A stretch of 64,000 nt of DNA from Methylogaea oryzae (GTDB taxonomy: Bacteria; Pseudomonadota; Gammaproteobacteria; Methylococcales; Methylococcaceae), in assembly GCF_019669985.1 (NCBI RefSeq), contig NZ_AP019782.1, positions 488,501 to 552,500 of the forward strand, read 5' to 3'. Under the pieces are notes generated by a model. That model saw only the letters and a program-made list of their open reading frames with translations, was not told the DNA's origin and did no database searches. This document shows, one piece after another, positions 26,132 to 37,524 of this stretch; the first letter of the stretch is position 1; each line of letters begins with the position of its first letter. The translations under genes were made by a program, and so were the position numbers.

Positions 26132-28785
26132 GGCTGTTCCGCTTCGCCGGGCGGCGGTTGGTTCAGCGGCAAGCGCATGACCACGACGGTGCCGACGCCG
26201 GGCGACGATTCAATGGTGGTCGAGCCGCTTAAATAGCCGATGCGTTCGCGCAACCGGGCCAGCCCCGATCCCTTCGCGTTCAATAAGGCCGTTTCCAGGT
26301 CGGTGATGCCGGCCCCTTCGTCGGAGACCCGCACCTCCACTTGACCCTGCTCTAGGCGGGTCTGGATGAAGGCGATCGGCGATTGGGCGTGCTTGAAGAC
26401 GTTGATGACCAGTTCGCGCACGGCGCGGAACAAAATGGCGGCTTGCACCGGCGACAGCGGCTTGGGCAAGCCGTCGTCCTCCACTTCCACGGTTAGGCCG
26501 TACACCTGCTCCATTTGCTCCGCCAACCATTCGAGGGCCGGTATCAAGCCCAGCCGCTCCAATACCGGCGGGTTCAATTGCGCGGTCAGCGTGCGCACCC
26601 GCGTGCTGGCGTCCGCCAACAGCGCGTCCAGCTCCCCGGCCAATTGCGCCGCCGGGCCGTCTGCCGCGGATTTGGCCAGCAAGCCGAGCTTGACCTTGGC
26701 GGCATAGAGCAACTGCCCCAGGTCGTCGTGCAAATCGTGGGCGATGAGCTGCCTTTCCTTTTCTTCCAGCAAGGTCGTTTCCGCCGCCAATTGGCGCAAT
26801 TCCCGCGTTCGTTCCGCGACGCGGTGCTCCAGTTCGGTATTGGCCTGCTGCAATGCCTCTTCCATCCGCTTGCGCGTGGTGATGTCCTCGCTGAAGATGA
26901 CGATGCCGCCGACGCTGCCGTCGGCCGCGTACCATGGGCGGACTTCCCAGCGCAGCCTGTAGGTTATTGCCTGCCCGCGTTCGTAGTAGTCGTCGTCCGA
27001 AGAGACGACCTCGCCCGCAAGGACGCGGCGGTGGATGTCCTTCCAGCGCTCGGGAATGTCGGGGAATATTTCATAATGGCAGACGCCGATAATGTCCCTA
27101 TCGCCAAGCTCGAAATCATTCAACCAGCCGCGGCTCACCGCCAGGTAACGCATCTCTCGGTCGAACATGGCCAAGGCGACCGGCGCGTGCTCGATGAGCA
27201 GGCGCAACCGTTCTTCGCTTTCGTATAACCGGCTCTGAATTCCCTTGGTTTCCGTAATGTCCACATGGGAGCCCAAAAGACGTATAGGGTTGTCTTGCTC
27301 GTCGGCCACCAGGGTCGCTTGGGAAAAAATCCACCGGTAAGAGCCATCCTTGTGGCGCATGCGGAATTCCGCCGTGTAGGCGGATTCGTGGCGTTTCAAG
27401 TACGCATCGACTTTTTGGAGCGTCGGCCCCAAGTCCTCGGGATGGACGCGGCTTTGCCATTCGGCGAACGAATTCGATATTTCGCCTTCCTCATAGCCCA
27501 GATGGGCTTTCCATTCTTCCGAATAGAGCACTTCGTCGGTGCGCAGGTCCCACTCCCACAAGGCGACCCTGCCGCCCCGCACCGCCGCGTGCAAGCGCCT
27601 GGTGTTTTCTTCCCGCTCCGCTTCCAGGCGCTTTCTTTCGGTGATGTCATAGAGAACCACCAGGTACTCGTTGTCGTACGCGTTATCCAAGGTCGTCGCC
27701 GTCGCAAGAACGACTTTTTCGCCGCCGTGCTTGCAGGCGACCCTCACTTCCAGCGGGGAAAAAGGCAGGCGGGTGTGTTTCGCCAGAGCCATGCGACTGC
27801 GCCACGAATCCATTACCCACTGGCGATACTGGGTATCGGGATAGGCTTGCGGCCACCATTCCTCCACGGTTTTGATGTCGTGGCAGTCGTAACCGAAGGC
27901 TTTGGTAAAAGCCGGGTTGAGATAGTTGACGTTTCCTTGCTCGTCGTTCAGGGCGAGCGGCACAGGCGAGGCGTCGATGATGGCCTGGATGCGGGCATGG
28001 CTTTGCTGCAAACGCAATTCGCTTTGCTTGCGCTCGGTCATGTCGATGTTCAGGCCGGCCACGCGCAGCAACGCGCCGCTTTCGTCCCGTTCCGGCGCTC
28101 CTTTCGTCAGCACCCATCGGATCGAACCGTCCGGCCGCACAATACGGTATTCGAGTTCGAAAACGCCGTCCGTCGCCAAAAGGGCTTGCCGTTGTTGCGT
28201 GATCAAGTCTCGGTCGGTCGGGTGCACCAGCGCAAGAAAGCTGTCGTAGTTTCCGCCGAAGCCTCCCGGAGGCAGGCCGAACATCGCCTCGGTTTCGGTC
28301 GTCCAATAAACCGCATCCGTATCGGGCAGCCATTCCCAAACGCCGATGCCGGATGCCCGTTGGGCAAAACGCAAACGTTCTTCGCTGGTTACCAGGGCCG
28401 CTTGGGCTTGGTCCAGCTCGGCCAGGTCCGTCAGGACGCCCAGCATGTGGGGTGTGCCGTCGATCTCGATCAAGTCCAGGGAGACCATGCTGCGTCCCAC
28501 CTTGCCGGCTTTGTTACGGTATTCGTGGATGAAGTTGTGGGCGTGGCCCTGGCGTTCGATCAACTCGATGATCTTGTCGCGTTCCTCCTGCTTGCTCCAC
28601 AACCCCAGCTCCGTGCTGGTGTGGCCGATGATTTCTTCGAGGGAGTAGCCGTACAATCGGAGGAAGGCGTCGTTGGCCTGGACGAAAACGCCGTCGTCGA
28701 GGCGCGCGATCGCGATGGGGGCGGGGCTGGCTTCAAACAGCTGATTGAAGTTGGAAAGCGTAATGCGGGGCGGCCAGGCTGTCAT
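26128..28785 (-). CDS. NarX-type sensor histidine kinase with five PAS domains
   Basis: An 885-residue soluble kinase. Five PAS/PAC units can be followed at about 15-130, 140-260, 265-390, 395-515 and 520-640, each ending in a V/L-x-D-I/M-T-x-R/T-K pattern such as NIDMTERKQSE and VDITETKG. A HisKA_3 dimerisation domain has the phosphorylated His in AHDLHDDLGQLLYAAKVKL. The compact HATPase has ELVINVFKHAQ and DEGAGITD. The class matches the adjacent NarL-type regulator. The ATG at 28785 is chosen because the longer frame upstream is Pro/Arg-rich. The ligands of the PAS domains cannot be told. Confidence 0.92.
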   Translation of the reverse strand: MTAWPPRITLSNFNQLFEASPAPIAIARLDDGVFVQANDAFLRLYGYSLEEIIGHTSTELGLWSKQEERDKIIELIERQGHAHNFIHEYRNKAGKVGRSMVSLDLIEIDGTPHMLGVLTDLAELDQAQAALVTSEERLRFAQRASGIGVWEWLPDTDAVYWTTETEAMFGLPPGGFGGNYDSFLALVHPTDRDLITQQRQALLATDGVFELEYRIVRPDGSIRWVLTKGAPERDESGALLRVAGLNIDMTERKQSELRLQQSHARIQAIIDASPVPLALNDEQGNVNYLNPAFTKAFGYDCHDIKTVEEWWPQAYPDTQYRQWVMDSWRSRMALAKHTRLPFSPLEVRVACKHGGEKVVLATATTLDNAYDNEYLVVLYDITERKRLEAEREENTRRLHAAVRGGRVALWEWDLRTDEVLYSEEWKAHLGYEEGEISNSFAEWQSRVHPEDLGPTLQKVDAYLKRHESAYTAEFRMRHKDGSYRWIFSQATLVADEQDNPIRLLGSHVDITETKGIQSRLYESEERLRLLIEHAPVALAMFDREMRYLAVSRGWLNDFELGDRDIIGVCHYEIFPDIPERWKDIHRRVLAGEVVSSDDDYYERGQAITYRLRWEVRPWYAADGSVGGIVIFSEDITTRKRMEEALQQANTELEHRVAERTRELRQLAAETTLLEEKERQLIAHDLHDDLGQLLYAAKVKLGLLAKSAADGPAAQLAGELDALLADASTRVRTLTAQLNPPVLERLGLIPALEWLAEQMEQVYGLTVEVEDDGLPKPLSPVQAAILFRAVRELVINVFKHAQSPIAFIQTRLEQGQVEVRVSDEGAGITDLETALLNAKGSGLARLRERIGYLSGSTTIESSPGVGTVVVMRLPLNQPPPGEAEQP

Positions 28786-28955
28786 AAGCGTCTCTCTAAC
28801 GAATGCCGGTGCCGCAAGGCGTCGCCGATCGCCGCCCCAGCGCCGCCTGGGCGGCATTGGGGCGGGGGGCTCTGCCGGCCCTTCTCGCAGCATAGGGTCA
28901 ACGCCAGGCGGGCCGGCGTCGACTTAGGCACGATTTGGGCCGGGGAGATGGAGGA

Positions 28956-30185
<1,230 letters not shown>

Positions 30186-30263
30186 AGTGTTTCCAAAGTT
30201 GCTAGAGGGAGCGCCGTTGGTCGGCGCGCGAAAATCCGAAAGGGAAATTATAGCCCCAGCGGC

Positions 30264-31052
30264 TCAGGCCTGTCCGGCCGCGAAAAAGTCCCGCGTCGCC
30301 TGGAGGAACGCGGTGGGTTGCTCCACGTGCAGCCAGTGGCCGGCGCCGTGCAGGGTGCGGACGCGGGCTTGGGGGAAGCAGTGGCCGATGGCGGGGTAGT
30401 GCTCCGGCTGGATATAGTCCGAGTCCGCGCCGGCCAGGAACAAAGTTTCGCCGGGGTAGGGCGGCAGCGCTTTCAGGTGCGGCGGGGCCAGCACGGCCGG
30501 CAGGTTGGCGCGGATCGCCGCCAGGTTGGCGCGCCAGCGGTAGCCGCCGTTGTCCGCTACCAGGTTTTGCAGCAGGAACAGCCGCACGGCCGCTTGGGGA
30601 ATGCTGGCGGCCAGGTGGGTGTCGGCTTGCGCGCGGTTGCGCAGCGTTGCCAGGGGCAAGGTTTCCATGGCGTCCAGGTAGGGCGAGTGGCGGTCGGGGT
30701 AATGGCTGGGGGCGATGTCGGCCACCAGCAGGGATGCCACCCGCTCTGGCCGGCTCATGGCCAGATACATGGCCACTTTGCCGCCCATGCTGTGGCCGAT
30801 GACGTGCGCCCGAGGCCATTGCAGCCGATCCAGCAGCGCTTCCACGTCCCGGGCCATGGCCGGATAGTCCATGGCGTCGGCGTGGGGTGAGGCGCCGTGG
30901 TTGCGCAAGTCGGGCACGGCCACCTGGTGGTGTTCGGCGAGGGACTGGGCGACGCTTTGCCAGTTGCGGCCGCTGCCCAGCAGGCCGTGGATGATTAGCA
31001 CGGGCGGTCCGCCTGTGCCGAAGCAGGCGTGGGCCAGAGGCAGCGCCGTCAT
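30264..31052 (-). CDS. Alpha/beta-hydrolase, YbfF-type esterase
   Basis: A 262-residue esterase-like protein. The nucleophile elbow is GHSMGGKVAM. The oxyanion-hole motif HGLLGSGRNW near the N-terminus and the catalytic His in HGAGHWLHVE near the end are present, and the acid is in the FLAGADSDYI strand. The LPLATLRNRAQADTH cap region and overall length resemble E. coli YbfF, which acts on acyl-CoA and short esters in vitro. The ATG at 31052 abuts the stop of the upstream membrane protein gene, implying one transcript. The natural substrate is unknown. Confidence 0.88.
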   Translation of the reverse strand: MTALPLAHACFGTGGPPVLIIHGLLGSGRNWQSVAQSLAEHHQVAVPDLRNHGASPHADAMDYPAMARDVEALLDRLQWPRAHVIGHSMGGKVAMYLAMSRPERVASLLVADIAPSHYPDRHSPYLDAMETLPLATLRNRAQADTHLAASIPQAAVRLFLLQNLVADNGGYRWRANLAAIRANLPAVLAPPHLKALPPYPGETLFLAGADSDYIQPEHYPAIGHCFPQARVRTLHGAGHWLHVEQPTAFLQATRDFFAAGQA

Positions 31053-31053
31053 G

Positions 31054-31497
31054 TCAGAGGAATAGGGCCAACAGCGTGAAAACCACCACGCCGCCCGCCA
31101 CCGCCAGGATGGCGATATCCGCTTCGCTCCATGTGCGCCGCCAGGCGACCAGGGCCGCGACCGTGGCCAGGCACCAGTCGCGCGCTTGGATATAGGCGCG
31201 CACAATGCGCCGTATCAGGCTGCGCGCGGTGAAGTACAACACGATGATTATGAGGGTGGTGCCGGTCCAGACGGTGAAGATTTCCGCTTGGCGCCGGTGC
31301 ATGTGCAGGACGTGCTCGTAGAATTCCTCGATGAGCATTTCGAGGGATTCCAGCAGCACATGGGTGCCTTCCTCCAGCAGGTGCAGCACGATGTCGCTGG
31401 CGAAGTAGAACAGGGCGGTCAGCCCCGCCAGCAAAGCCAGGCGTTGGTGCCAGGGAAAGCTTCTGCGCCGTCGCGCTGGGTGGGCGGCCGGCGTCAC
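31054..31497 (-). CDS. Small membrane protein of unknown function
   Basis: About 147 residues with three hydrophobic segments: LALLAGLTALFYFASDIVLH, TGTTLIIIVLYFTARSLI and ILAVAGGVVVFTLLALFL. Between the first two is an acidic, His-containing helix (EEFYEHVLHMHRRQ). The start is put at the GTG at 31497 because an AAGGA sequence lies 9 bases upstream, whereas a longer frame starting at 31713 is Arg/Pro-rich and not protein-like. It is followed directly by the esterase gene. I do not recognise a family. Confidence 0.6.
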   Translation of the reverse strand: MTPAAHPARRRRSFPWHQRLALLAGLTALFYFASDIVLHLLEEGTHVLLESLEMLIEEFYEHVLHMHRRQAEIFTVWTGTTLIIIVLYFTARSLIRRIVRAYIQARDWCLATVAALVAWRRTWSEADIAILAVAGGVVVFTLLALFL

Positions 31498-31676
31498 GGG
31501 CGCGATTCCTTGGCTGCGGGCCGAGCCATGCGCCGGCGCCCTTCGGGCGGCGGCGGGGACGCGGCGACGGCGATGGTACGCCGATCCGGCGAGTCCGGGC
31601 CATGGCATAGCGCGCGGGACACGGGGGTGTCGCCAGTGCCGCTGGTCTCGCCGATGACGCAGATCAATCGTTGCAT
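31494..31676 (-). CDS. Possible 60-residue ORF coupled to the membrane protein
   Basis: This frame starts at an ATG (MQRLICVIGETSGTGDTPVS) and ends in a TGA that overlaps the GTG of the next gene as GTGA, a common translational-coupling geometry. Against it, the C-terminal half is rich in Pro/Arg with no recognisable domain, and the ribosome site (GGTGGAG) is too far from the ATG. The DNA includes a small palindrome (GACAC/GTGTC, about 31618-31631). The rest of the 31498-31791 space holds nothing else. Confidence 0.25.
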   Translation of the reverse strand: MQRLICVIGETSGTGDTPVSRALCHGPDSPDRRTIAVAASPPPPEGRRRMARPAAKESRP

Positions 31677-31791
31677 AGTGGGGCCATTTTAGTTCTCCAC
31701 CGTCGCTAAGCAAGCATCACTTGTTCGATGCGTCCCGCGGCAGTTATAGTGCCGGCCATCCGTTAACCGGCCCTGCCTCGGGAGATAGACT

Positions 31792-32190
31792 ATGAATTTC
31801 AACCGTAAAGCCATTATTCAAGGCACTTTGGTGTTTATCGGCCTGTACACGTTGCAAATCCTTTTGATACCGGTGTTGGCTAAATTCGTCGACGGCGGCT
31901 GGAAAAGCGTCGGCCTGTCCGGGTTCCGCCAGGTTCTCGGTGTCGCCATCTGTCTGGGAGCTGGCTATGTGGCGGGGCGCATCGCCGGAGAGCGAGGCTT
32001 TTTGCACGGTTTCAACGCGGGGGCTTTCGGCACGCTGTTGACCGCCGTGGCGGCAGTGGCTTTTTCATTCATGTTCGGCATCCAGGCGCCTTTCCTGGAC
32101 AGCTTGCCCGTTTGGGTGGTGCTGCACGGCGCCCTGGCCGGCGTCGGCGGCTTGATGACGGTGAATTTCCTGGTGGGCAAGCCCGAATAG
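31792..32190 (+). CDS. Small four-helix membrane protein of unknown function
   Basis: A 132-residue integral membrane protein with four hydrophobic segments (about 10-30, 43-62, 73-95 and 103-125) and glycine-rich helix ends such as GAGYVAGRIAGERG. A GGGAGATA ribosome site precedes the ATG. It ends 9 bp before the convergent glycosylase gene. The pattern resembles small multi-pass proteins annotated only as membrane proteins, and no function can be assigned. Confidence 0.75.
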   Translation: MNFNRKAIIQGTLVFIGLYTLQILLIPVLAKFVDGGWKSVGLSGFRQVLGVAICLGAGYVAGRIAGERGFLHGFNAGAFGTLLTAVAAVAFSFMFGIQAPFLDSLPVWVVLHGALAGVGGLMTVNFLVGKPE

Positions 32191-32199
32191 CCGTTCGTT

Positions 32200-32820
32200 T
32201 CAATCCACCGCCGCCCACAAATACCAGCTGGCGATGGAGCGGTAAGGGCGCCATTTTTCCGCCGCGGCGAAATAGTCGTCGCGGGGCGCCTCGGCGGCCA
32301 GTTCGCAGTGGCGGCGGATGGCGTTGCGCAGCGCCAGGTCGCCCAGGGGCAGGATGTCGCTGCGTTGGAAGGCGAACATGAGGAAAACCTCCGCCGTCCA
32401 CGGGCCGACGCCGGGGTAGGCCGTCAGCTCGCGCGCCACCGCTGCGTCCGGTTGCTTCCGCAATTCCTCCAAATCCAAGCGTCCCGACGCCACCGCTTCC
32501 GCCAAGCCGCGTATGTAGCGGATCTTGCCGCGCGACAAGCCGATGCCGCGCAGGACTTCCTCTTCCAACTCCAGCAGCGTTTCCGCGACGAAGCGCTCGC
32601 CGCCTTGCGCCGCCAGCAGCCGGTCGGCGATGCGTTGGGCCACTTTCACAGACAATTGCTGGTCGATGACGGTTTTGATCAAAACGTGGAAGTGGGACGG
32701 CGGCGGCTCGGCCAGGGCGCAGGGGCCGTGTCGGTCGATCAGTTGCGCCATGAGCGGATCGGCGGCGCGCAGGTGCCGTTCGGCCGGATGCAGAGGGTGG
32801 TGCGGCGGATGGATATACAC
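32200..32820 (-). CDS. DNA-3-methyladenine glycosylase II-like protein (AlkA superfamily)
   Basis: A 206-residue base-excision repair enzyme that removes alkylated purines. The helix-hairpin-helix motif is LTAYPGVGPWTAEVFLMF, and the catalytic Asp is in the PLGDLALRNAIRR segment. The DQQLSVKVAQRIADRL helix is typical of the family. The N-terminal beta domain of E. coli AlkA is missing, as in the compact bacterial group. The start at 32820 overlaps the short space shared with the divergent YyaL-type gene. Confidence 0.92.
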   Translation of the reverse strand: MYIHPPHHPLHPAERHLRAADPLMAQLIDRHGPCALAEPPPSHFHVLIKTVIDQQLSVKVAQRIADRLLAAQGGERFVAETLLELEEEVLRGIGLSRGKIRYIRGLAEAVASGRLDLEELRKQPDAAVARELTAYPGVGPWTAEVFLMFAFQRSDILPLGDLALRNAIRRHCELAAEAPRDDYFAAAEKWRPYRSIASWYLWAAVD

Positions 32821-32879
32821 GAGTGAAACGCTAGGTTTTTGCTACACTGGCAATCTCACTATATTCCCGGTGCGAGCGA

Positions 32880-34964
32880 ATGCAAGCCACATCCCACACC
32901 AACCGCCTGGCGCTGGAAACCAGCCCCTACCTGTTGCAGCACGCCCACAATCCGGTGGACTGGCATCCCTGGGGCGAGGAGGCTTTGGCCCAGGCCCGCG
33001 ACGCGGACCTGCCCATCCTGCTGTCCATCGGCTACTCCGCCTGCCATTGGTGCCACGTGATGGCCCACGAGTCTTTCGAGGACGAGGCCACGGCGGCGTT
33101 GATGAATGCTTTGTTCGTCAATATCAAGGTGGACCGGGAAGAGCGGCCCGATCTGGACAAAATCTACCAACTGGCCCACCAGGTGCTGGCGCGCCGGCCC
33201 GGCGGCTGGCCGTTGACGGTGTTCCTCAACCCCCATAACCAAGCGCCGTTTTTCGCCGGCACCTATTTTCCGCCGGAAGCCCGCTACGGTTTGCCGTCGT
33301 TCCGCGATGCCTTGCGACAAGTGGCCGATTATTACCACCGGCGCAAGGACAGCCTGGCGGAAAACAACCGGTCGGTGCTGGAAATCCTGCGTTCCGTCGA
33401 TGCCGGCGGCCCTTCGTCGATGCCGGATGCGACGGTGTTGCGCCGAGGCCGGGACGCCATGGCCGCGGATTACGATTCGCATTGGGGCGGATTCGGCGGG
33501 GCGCCCAAGTTTCCCATGGCCGGCAGCTTGGAGTTTCTGCTGCGTTATGGCGATGGCGCAGACCGTGAGGCGGGGGAAATGGCGTTGCACGCTTTGTCTC
33601 GCATGGCGGTGGGCGGCTTGCAGGATCATTTGGCCGGCGGTTTCTACCGTTACTCGGTGGACGAGCGCTGGGAAATCCCCCATTTCGAAAAAATGCTCTA
33701 CGACAACGGCTTGCTGTTGGCGCTCTACAGCGAGGCGTACGCCCGTAGCGGCGAGCCGCCGTTGCGCGACACGGCGCTGGCGGCTGCCGGCTGGCTCATC
33801 GCGGAGATGCAAGCCCCCGAGGGTGGCTATTACGCCGCGTTGGACGCGGATTCGGAAGGCGAGGAGGGCCGCTTTTACGTGTGGAGCCGGGATCAAGTCC
33901 GGCACGCCCTGAGCGAGGCGGAATGGCCCGTCGCGCAGCGCTGCTTCGGCCTGGATTCGCCGCCGAATTTCGAAGGCCGCTGGCACCTGCGCTTGGCCGC
34001 GACGCCGTCCCAGGCGGCGCAAGCCTTGAACCTGGAAGCCGCCGAAGCCGAATCCCTGTTGCAATCGGCCCGCGTCAAGTTGCTGCAAACGCGGGGAGGG
34101 CGGGTGCGCCCCGGCCGCGACGACAAGATACTCACCGCCTGGAACGCCATGGCGATTCGCGCCATGGCCCTCGCCGGGCGCTGGCTGGGGCGGCCGGATT
34201 TCATCGATTCGGGCGCGCGCGCCTGCGAGTTCCTGCGGCAACGGGCCTGGGTCGGCGGTCGCCTGTACGCCGGCTGTCCGGGCGGCGGGGGCAGCCGTCA
34301 AGAAGCCTTGGGTATTCCGCTGCGCGGCGGCTTGCCGGCCTATCTGGACGATTACGCTTATCTGCTGGATGCGCTGCTGGAATTGCTGCAAGCCCGGTGG
34401 AACAGCGATTGGTTGGCGTGGGCCACGGCTTTGGCCGACGATTTGCTGGAACGCTATGTCGACGCGGAGCGCGGCGGATTCTATTTCACCGCCGCCGACC
34501 ATGAGGCCCTGATCCTCCGGCCGAAGTCCTTCGGCGACGACGCCGTTCCCGCCGGCAATGGCGTTGCCGCTCGAAGCCTGGCGCGGTTGGGGCATTTGCT
34601 GGGCGAGCCGCGTTATTTGCAAGCGGCGGAGCAGACGTTGCGGGCGGCGGGCAGCGCCATGACCCGCCACCCCCAGGCGCATGCGGCCTTGCTGACGGCC
34701 TTGGGCGAGTGGTTGGAGCCGCCGCAAATCGTCGTGTTGCGCGGCGACGAGGCAGCCATGGCGGCTTGGCAGGAGCAGGCCGGCTTGTCATGGCATCCGC
34801 GCCGCATGGTGTTTGCCATCCCCCGGGAAAGCCGCCTGCCCGGCGCGTTGGCCGCGCGGCAGGCGGGAGAGGCGACTTTGGCCTACGTATGCGCCGGCAA
34901 CCGTTGCCTGCCGCCGGCCGTTTCGCCGCAGCAGCTGAGGGCATTGCTCGTCTCCGGTACTTGA
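32880..34964 (+). CDS. YyaL/SPATA20-type thioredoxin-domain protein (DUF255)
   Basis: A 694-residue protein with an N-terminal thioredoxin-like domain (about 1-165) carrying a CxxC pair in [17 protein letters not shown], followed by an (alpha/alpha)6 barrel resembling glycan epimerases. Signatures are [33 protein letters not shown] and [20 protein letters not shown]. Members occur from bacteria to mammals and their biochemical role is unsettled. It directly precedes the rfb operon, but there is no evidence that it belongs to it. Confidence 0.93.
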   Translation: MQATSHTNRLALETSPYLLQHAHNPVDWHPWGEEALAQARDADLPILLSIGYSACHWCHVMAHESFEDEATAALMNALFVNIKVDREERPDLDKIYQLAHQVLARRPGGWPLTVFLNPHNQAPFFAGTYFPPEARYGLPSFRDALRQVADYYHRRKDSLAENNRSVLEILRSVDAGGPSSMPDATVLRRGRDAMAADYDSHWGGFGGAPKFPMAGSLEFLLRYGDGADREAGEMALHALSRMAVGGLQDHLAGGFYRYSVDERWEIPHFEKMLYDNGLLLALYSEAYARSGEPPLRDTALAAAGWLIAEMQAPEGGYYAALDADSEGEEGRFYVWSRDQVRHALSEAEWPVAQRCFGLDSPPNFEGRWHLRLAATPSQAAQALNLEAAEAESLLQSARVKLLQTRGGRVRPGRDDKILTAWNAMAIRAMALAGRWLGRPDFIDSGARACEFLRQRAWVGGRLYAGCPGGGGSRQEALGIPLRGGLPAYLDDYAYLLDALLELLQARWNSDWLAWATALADDLLERYVDAERGGFYFTAADHEALILRPKSFGDDAVPAGNGVAARSLARLGHLLGEPRYLQAAEQTLRAAGSAMTRHPQAHAALLTALGEWLEPPQIVVLRGDEAAMAAWQEQAGLSWHPRRMVFAIPRESRLPGALAARQAGEATLAYVCAGNRCLPPAVSPQQLRALLVSGT

Positions 34965-35034
34965 TGCCTGTTCTTTTTCGGGATGATGGTAAAATTCCGA
35001 GGATATTGCATTTTAGGGATACGAGGAGGGTGAT

Positions 35035-36093
35035 TTGATTCTGGTAACGGGCGGCGCCGGTTTTATCGGCTCAAATTTTGTGCTCGATTGGCTGGCAGGC
35101 AGCGACGAGCCGGTGGTGAATCTGGACAAACTCACTTACGCCGGGAATCCGGACAATTTATCCAGCTTGGCCGGCGATGCCCGGCACGTGTTCGTTCAAG
35201 GCGACATCGTCGACCAGGCGCTGGTGGCCAGGCTGCTGGAAGAAAACCGGCCGCGCGCGGTTGTGCATTTCGCCGCGGAAAGCCATGTGGATCGGTCCAT
35301 CCACGGGCCGGAAGCGTTCGTGCGCACCAACGTGGAAGGCACGTTCAGGATGCTGGAGGCGGTCAAGGCCTACTGGTCCGGCTTGCCGGAGGAAGATAAA
35401 GCGGCGTTCCGCTTTCTGCACGTTTCCACCGACGAAGTCTACGGCAGCCTCGGCCCCAACGACCCGGCCTTCAGCGAAACCACGCCGTATACGCCGAACA
35501 GCCCTTATTCGGCCTCCAAGGCCGCGTCCGACCACTTGGTGCGGGCTTACCACCACACCTATGGCCTGCCGACGCTGACCAGCAATTGCTCCAACAATTA
35601 CGGGCCGTACCAGTTCCCGGAGAAATTGATTCCCCTCATTATCCTCAAAGCCGTGCGGGGCGAGCCTTTGCCGATTTATGGCGACGGCATGAACGTGCGC
35701 GACTGGTTGTACGTGGGGGATCATTGCGCCGCCATTCGCCGGATACTGGAAGCCGGCCGGCCGGGAGAAACCTATAACGTCGGCGGTTGGAACGAAATGC
35801 CCAATATCGATATCGTCCACGCCGTCTGCGACTTGCTCACCGAGTTGCGTCCCGACCCGCCTGCTCCGTATCGCTCCCTGATTACCTACGTCAAGGATCG
35901 CCCCGGCCACGACCGGCGTTATGCCATCGATGCCCGCAAAATCGAGCGCGAGCTGGGATGGCGACCCGAGGAAAGTTTCACCACCGGCATTCGTAAAACG
36001 GTGGAGTGGTATTTGCAGCACATATCCTGGGTGGAGCGGGTGGCCAGCGGCGAATATCGGAATTGGTTGCAACAGAATTACTCGGTACGTTAA
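35035..36093 (+). CDS. rfbB: dTDP-glucose 4,6-dehydratase
   Basis: A 352-residue extended short-chain dehydrogenase making dTDP-4-keto-6-deoxyglucose, the second step to dTDP-L-rhamnose. The NAD-binding motif is [12 protein letters not shown]. The catalytic set is in STDEVYGS and the Tyr-x3-Lys of [12 protein letters not shown]. The start is the TTG at 35035, with GAGGAGGG just upstream and the family N-terminus [10 protein letters not shown]. It heads the rfbB-A-C-D-cysC run. Confidence 0.96.
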   Translation: MILVTGGAGFIGSNFVLDWLAGSDEPVVNLDKLTYAGNPDNLSSLAGDARHVFVQGDIVDQALVARLLEENRPRAVVHFAAESHVDRSIHGPEAFVRTNVEGTFRMLEAVKAYWSGLPEEDKAAFRFLHVSTDEVYGSLGPNDPAFSETTPYTPNSPYSASKAASDHLVRAYHHTYGLPTLTSNCSNNYGPYQFPEKLIPLIILKAVRGEPLPIYGDGMNVRDWLYVGDHCAAIRRILEAGRPGETYNVGGWNEMPNIDIVHAVCDLLTELRPDPPAPYRSLITYVKDRPGHDRRYAIDARKIERELGWRPEESFTTGIRKTVEWYLQHISWVERVASGEYRNWLQQNYSVR

Positions 36094-36097
36094 TAAC

Positions 36098-36973
36098 ATG
36101 AAAGGCATCATATTGGCCGGCGGCTCGGGCACTCGCCTGCATCCGGTAACCCAGGTCGTTTCCAAGCAGCTTTTGCCCATCTACGACAAGCCCATGGTTT
36201 ATTACCCCCTTTCCACGCTGATGTTGGCGGGGATACGGGAGGTGCTGATCATCTCCACGCCGGAAGACACGCCCCGCTTTACGCAGTTGCTGGGCGACGG
36301 GCGGCAGTGGGGCATGTCTCTTTCCTATGCGGTGCAGCCGGAGCCGGGCGGCTTGGCCCAGGCGTTTTTGATCGGCCGCGATTTTGTCGGCAACGGTCCC
36401 AGTGCCCTGGTGCTGGGCGACAATATTTTTTACGGCCATACGCTGGCCGAGCAGATGCAGGCGGCGACGAGCCGGCCCCACGGCGCCAGCGTTTTCGCTT
36501 ATGCGGTGAGCGATCCGGAACGCTACGGCGTGGTGGAGTTCGACCGCCAGGGGCGCGCCATCAGCATCGAGGAAAAGCCCAGCAAGCCGAAGTCCCGTTA
36601 CGCGGTCACCGGCTTGTATTTCTACGACACCCAGGTGTGCGATATCGCCGCCAATCTCAAGCCGTCGCCTCGGGGCGAGTTGGAAATCACCGACGTGAAT
36701 CGCCATTACCTGGCGCAAGGCGAGCTGACGGTGGAGGTCATGGGGCGCGGCATGGCCTGGCTGGACACCGGCACCCACGATTCCTTGCTGGAAGCCTCCA
36801 CCTTCATCCAAACCATCGAAAAACGCCAAGGCCTGAAAATCGCTTGCCCGGAAGAAATCGCCTGGCGGCAAGGGTGGATCGACGACGAAGCCTTGCAGCG
36901 CTTGGCCCAGCCCTTGGCCAAGGGCGGCTATGGCGGTTACTTGCTCCGCCTGTTGCAGGACAAGGTGTACTGA
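36098..36973 (+). CDS. rfbA: Glucose-1-phosphate thymidylyltransferase
   Basis: A 291-residue nucleotidyltransferase making dTDP-glucose from glucose-1-phosphate and dTTP. The signature [20 protein letters not shown] and the [13 protein letters not shown] stretch are the nucleotide- and sugar-binding sites, with the metal-binding Asp in [10 protein letters not shown]. The ATG at 36098 follows the rfbB stop by 4 bp. The length matches RmlA. Confidence 0.97.
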   Translation: MKGIILAGGSGTRLHPVTQVVSKQLLPIYDKPMVYYPLSTLMLAGIREVLIISTPEDTPRFTQLLGDGRQWGMSLSYAVQPEPGGLAQAFLIGRDFVGNGPSALVLGDNIFYGHTLAEQMQAATSRPHGASVFAYAVSDPERYGVVEFDRQGRAISIEEKPSKPKSRYAVTGLYFYDTQVCDIAANLKPSPRGELEITDVNRHYLAQGELTVEVMGRGMAWLDTGTHDSLLEASTFIQTIEKRQGLKIACPEEIAWRQGWIDDEALQRLAQPLAKGGYGGYLLRLLQDKVY

Positions 36974-36978
36974 GAGCC

Positions 36979-37524
36979 ATGCGCATCACAGCCACCGCTA
37001 TTCCCGACGTGCTGATGCTGGAACCGAAGGTTTTCGGCGACGAGCGCGGCTTCTTCTTCGAAAGCTTCAACCAAAAAGCGTTCGAGCAGGCTGTTGGCGC
37101 AGCGCTTCCGTTCGTGCAGGACAACCACTCCCGTTCGGCCAAAGGCGTGTTGCGCGGCCTGCATTATCAAATCAAGCAGGCTCAAGGGAAGTTGGTCCGC
37201 GTCGTGGCGGGCGAGGTGTTCGACGTCGCGGTGGATTTGCGGAAAAGCTCGCCCAGCTTCGGCCGTTGGGTCGGCGAACGTCTTTCGGCGGAGAACAAGC
37301 GCCAGTTGTGGGTGCCGCCTGGCTTCGCCCACGGTTTCCTGGTGTTGAGCGAGTCGGCCGAGTTTCTCTACAAGACCACCGATTATTACGCGCCGGAGCA
37401 CGAGCGCAGCATCGCATGGAACGATCCCGATCTAGGGATAGCCTGGCCGTTGTCCGGCGAGCCTTCCCTGTCGGCCAAAGACCAAGCCGGGGTCGCTTTC
37501 GGCGGAGCCGAGGTGTTTCCGTGA
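36979..37524 (+). CDS. rfbC: dTDP-4-dehydrorhamnose 3,5-epimerase
   Basis: A 181-residue cupin epimerase. The catalytic His is in QDNHSRSAKGVLRGLHYQ and the Tyr in the EFLYKTTDYYAPEHER segment. DERGFFFESFNQ near the N-terminus is the usual substrate-binding region. The ATG lies 5 bp after the rfbA stop. Its stop codon overlaps the rfbD start as GTGA. Confidence 0.97.
   Translation: MRITATAIPDVLMLEPKVFGDERGFFFESFNQKAFEQAVGAALPFVQDNHSRSAKGVLRGLHYQIKQAQGKLVRVVAGEVFDVAVDLRKSSPSFGRWVGERLSAENKRQLWVPPGFAHGFLVLSESAEFLYKTTDYYAPEHERSIAWNDPDLGIAWPLSGEPSLSAKDQAGVAFGGAEVFP

Noticed and set aside
32859-34727. 622-residue minus-strand frame opposite the YyaL-type gene
   Set aside because: Antisense shadow; the thioredoxin-like CxxC and family signatures are on the plus strand.
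34965-35034. Search for an ops/JUMPstart element before rfbB or the exporter genes
   Set aside because: GGCGGTAG is absent from both upstream spaces.
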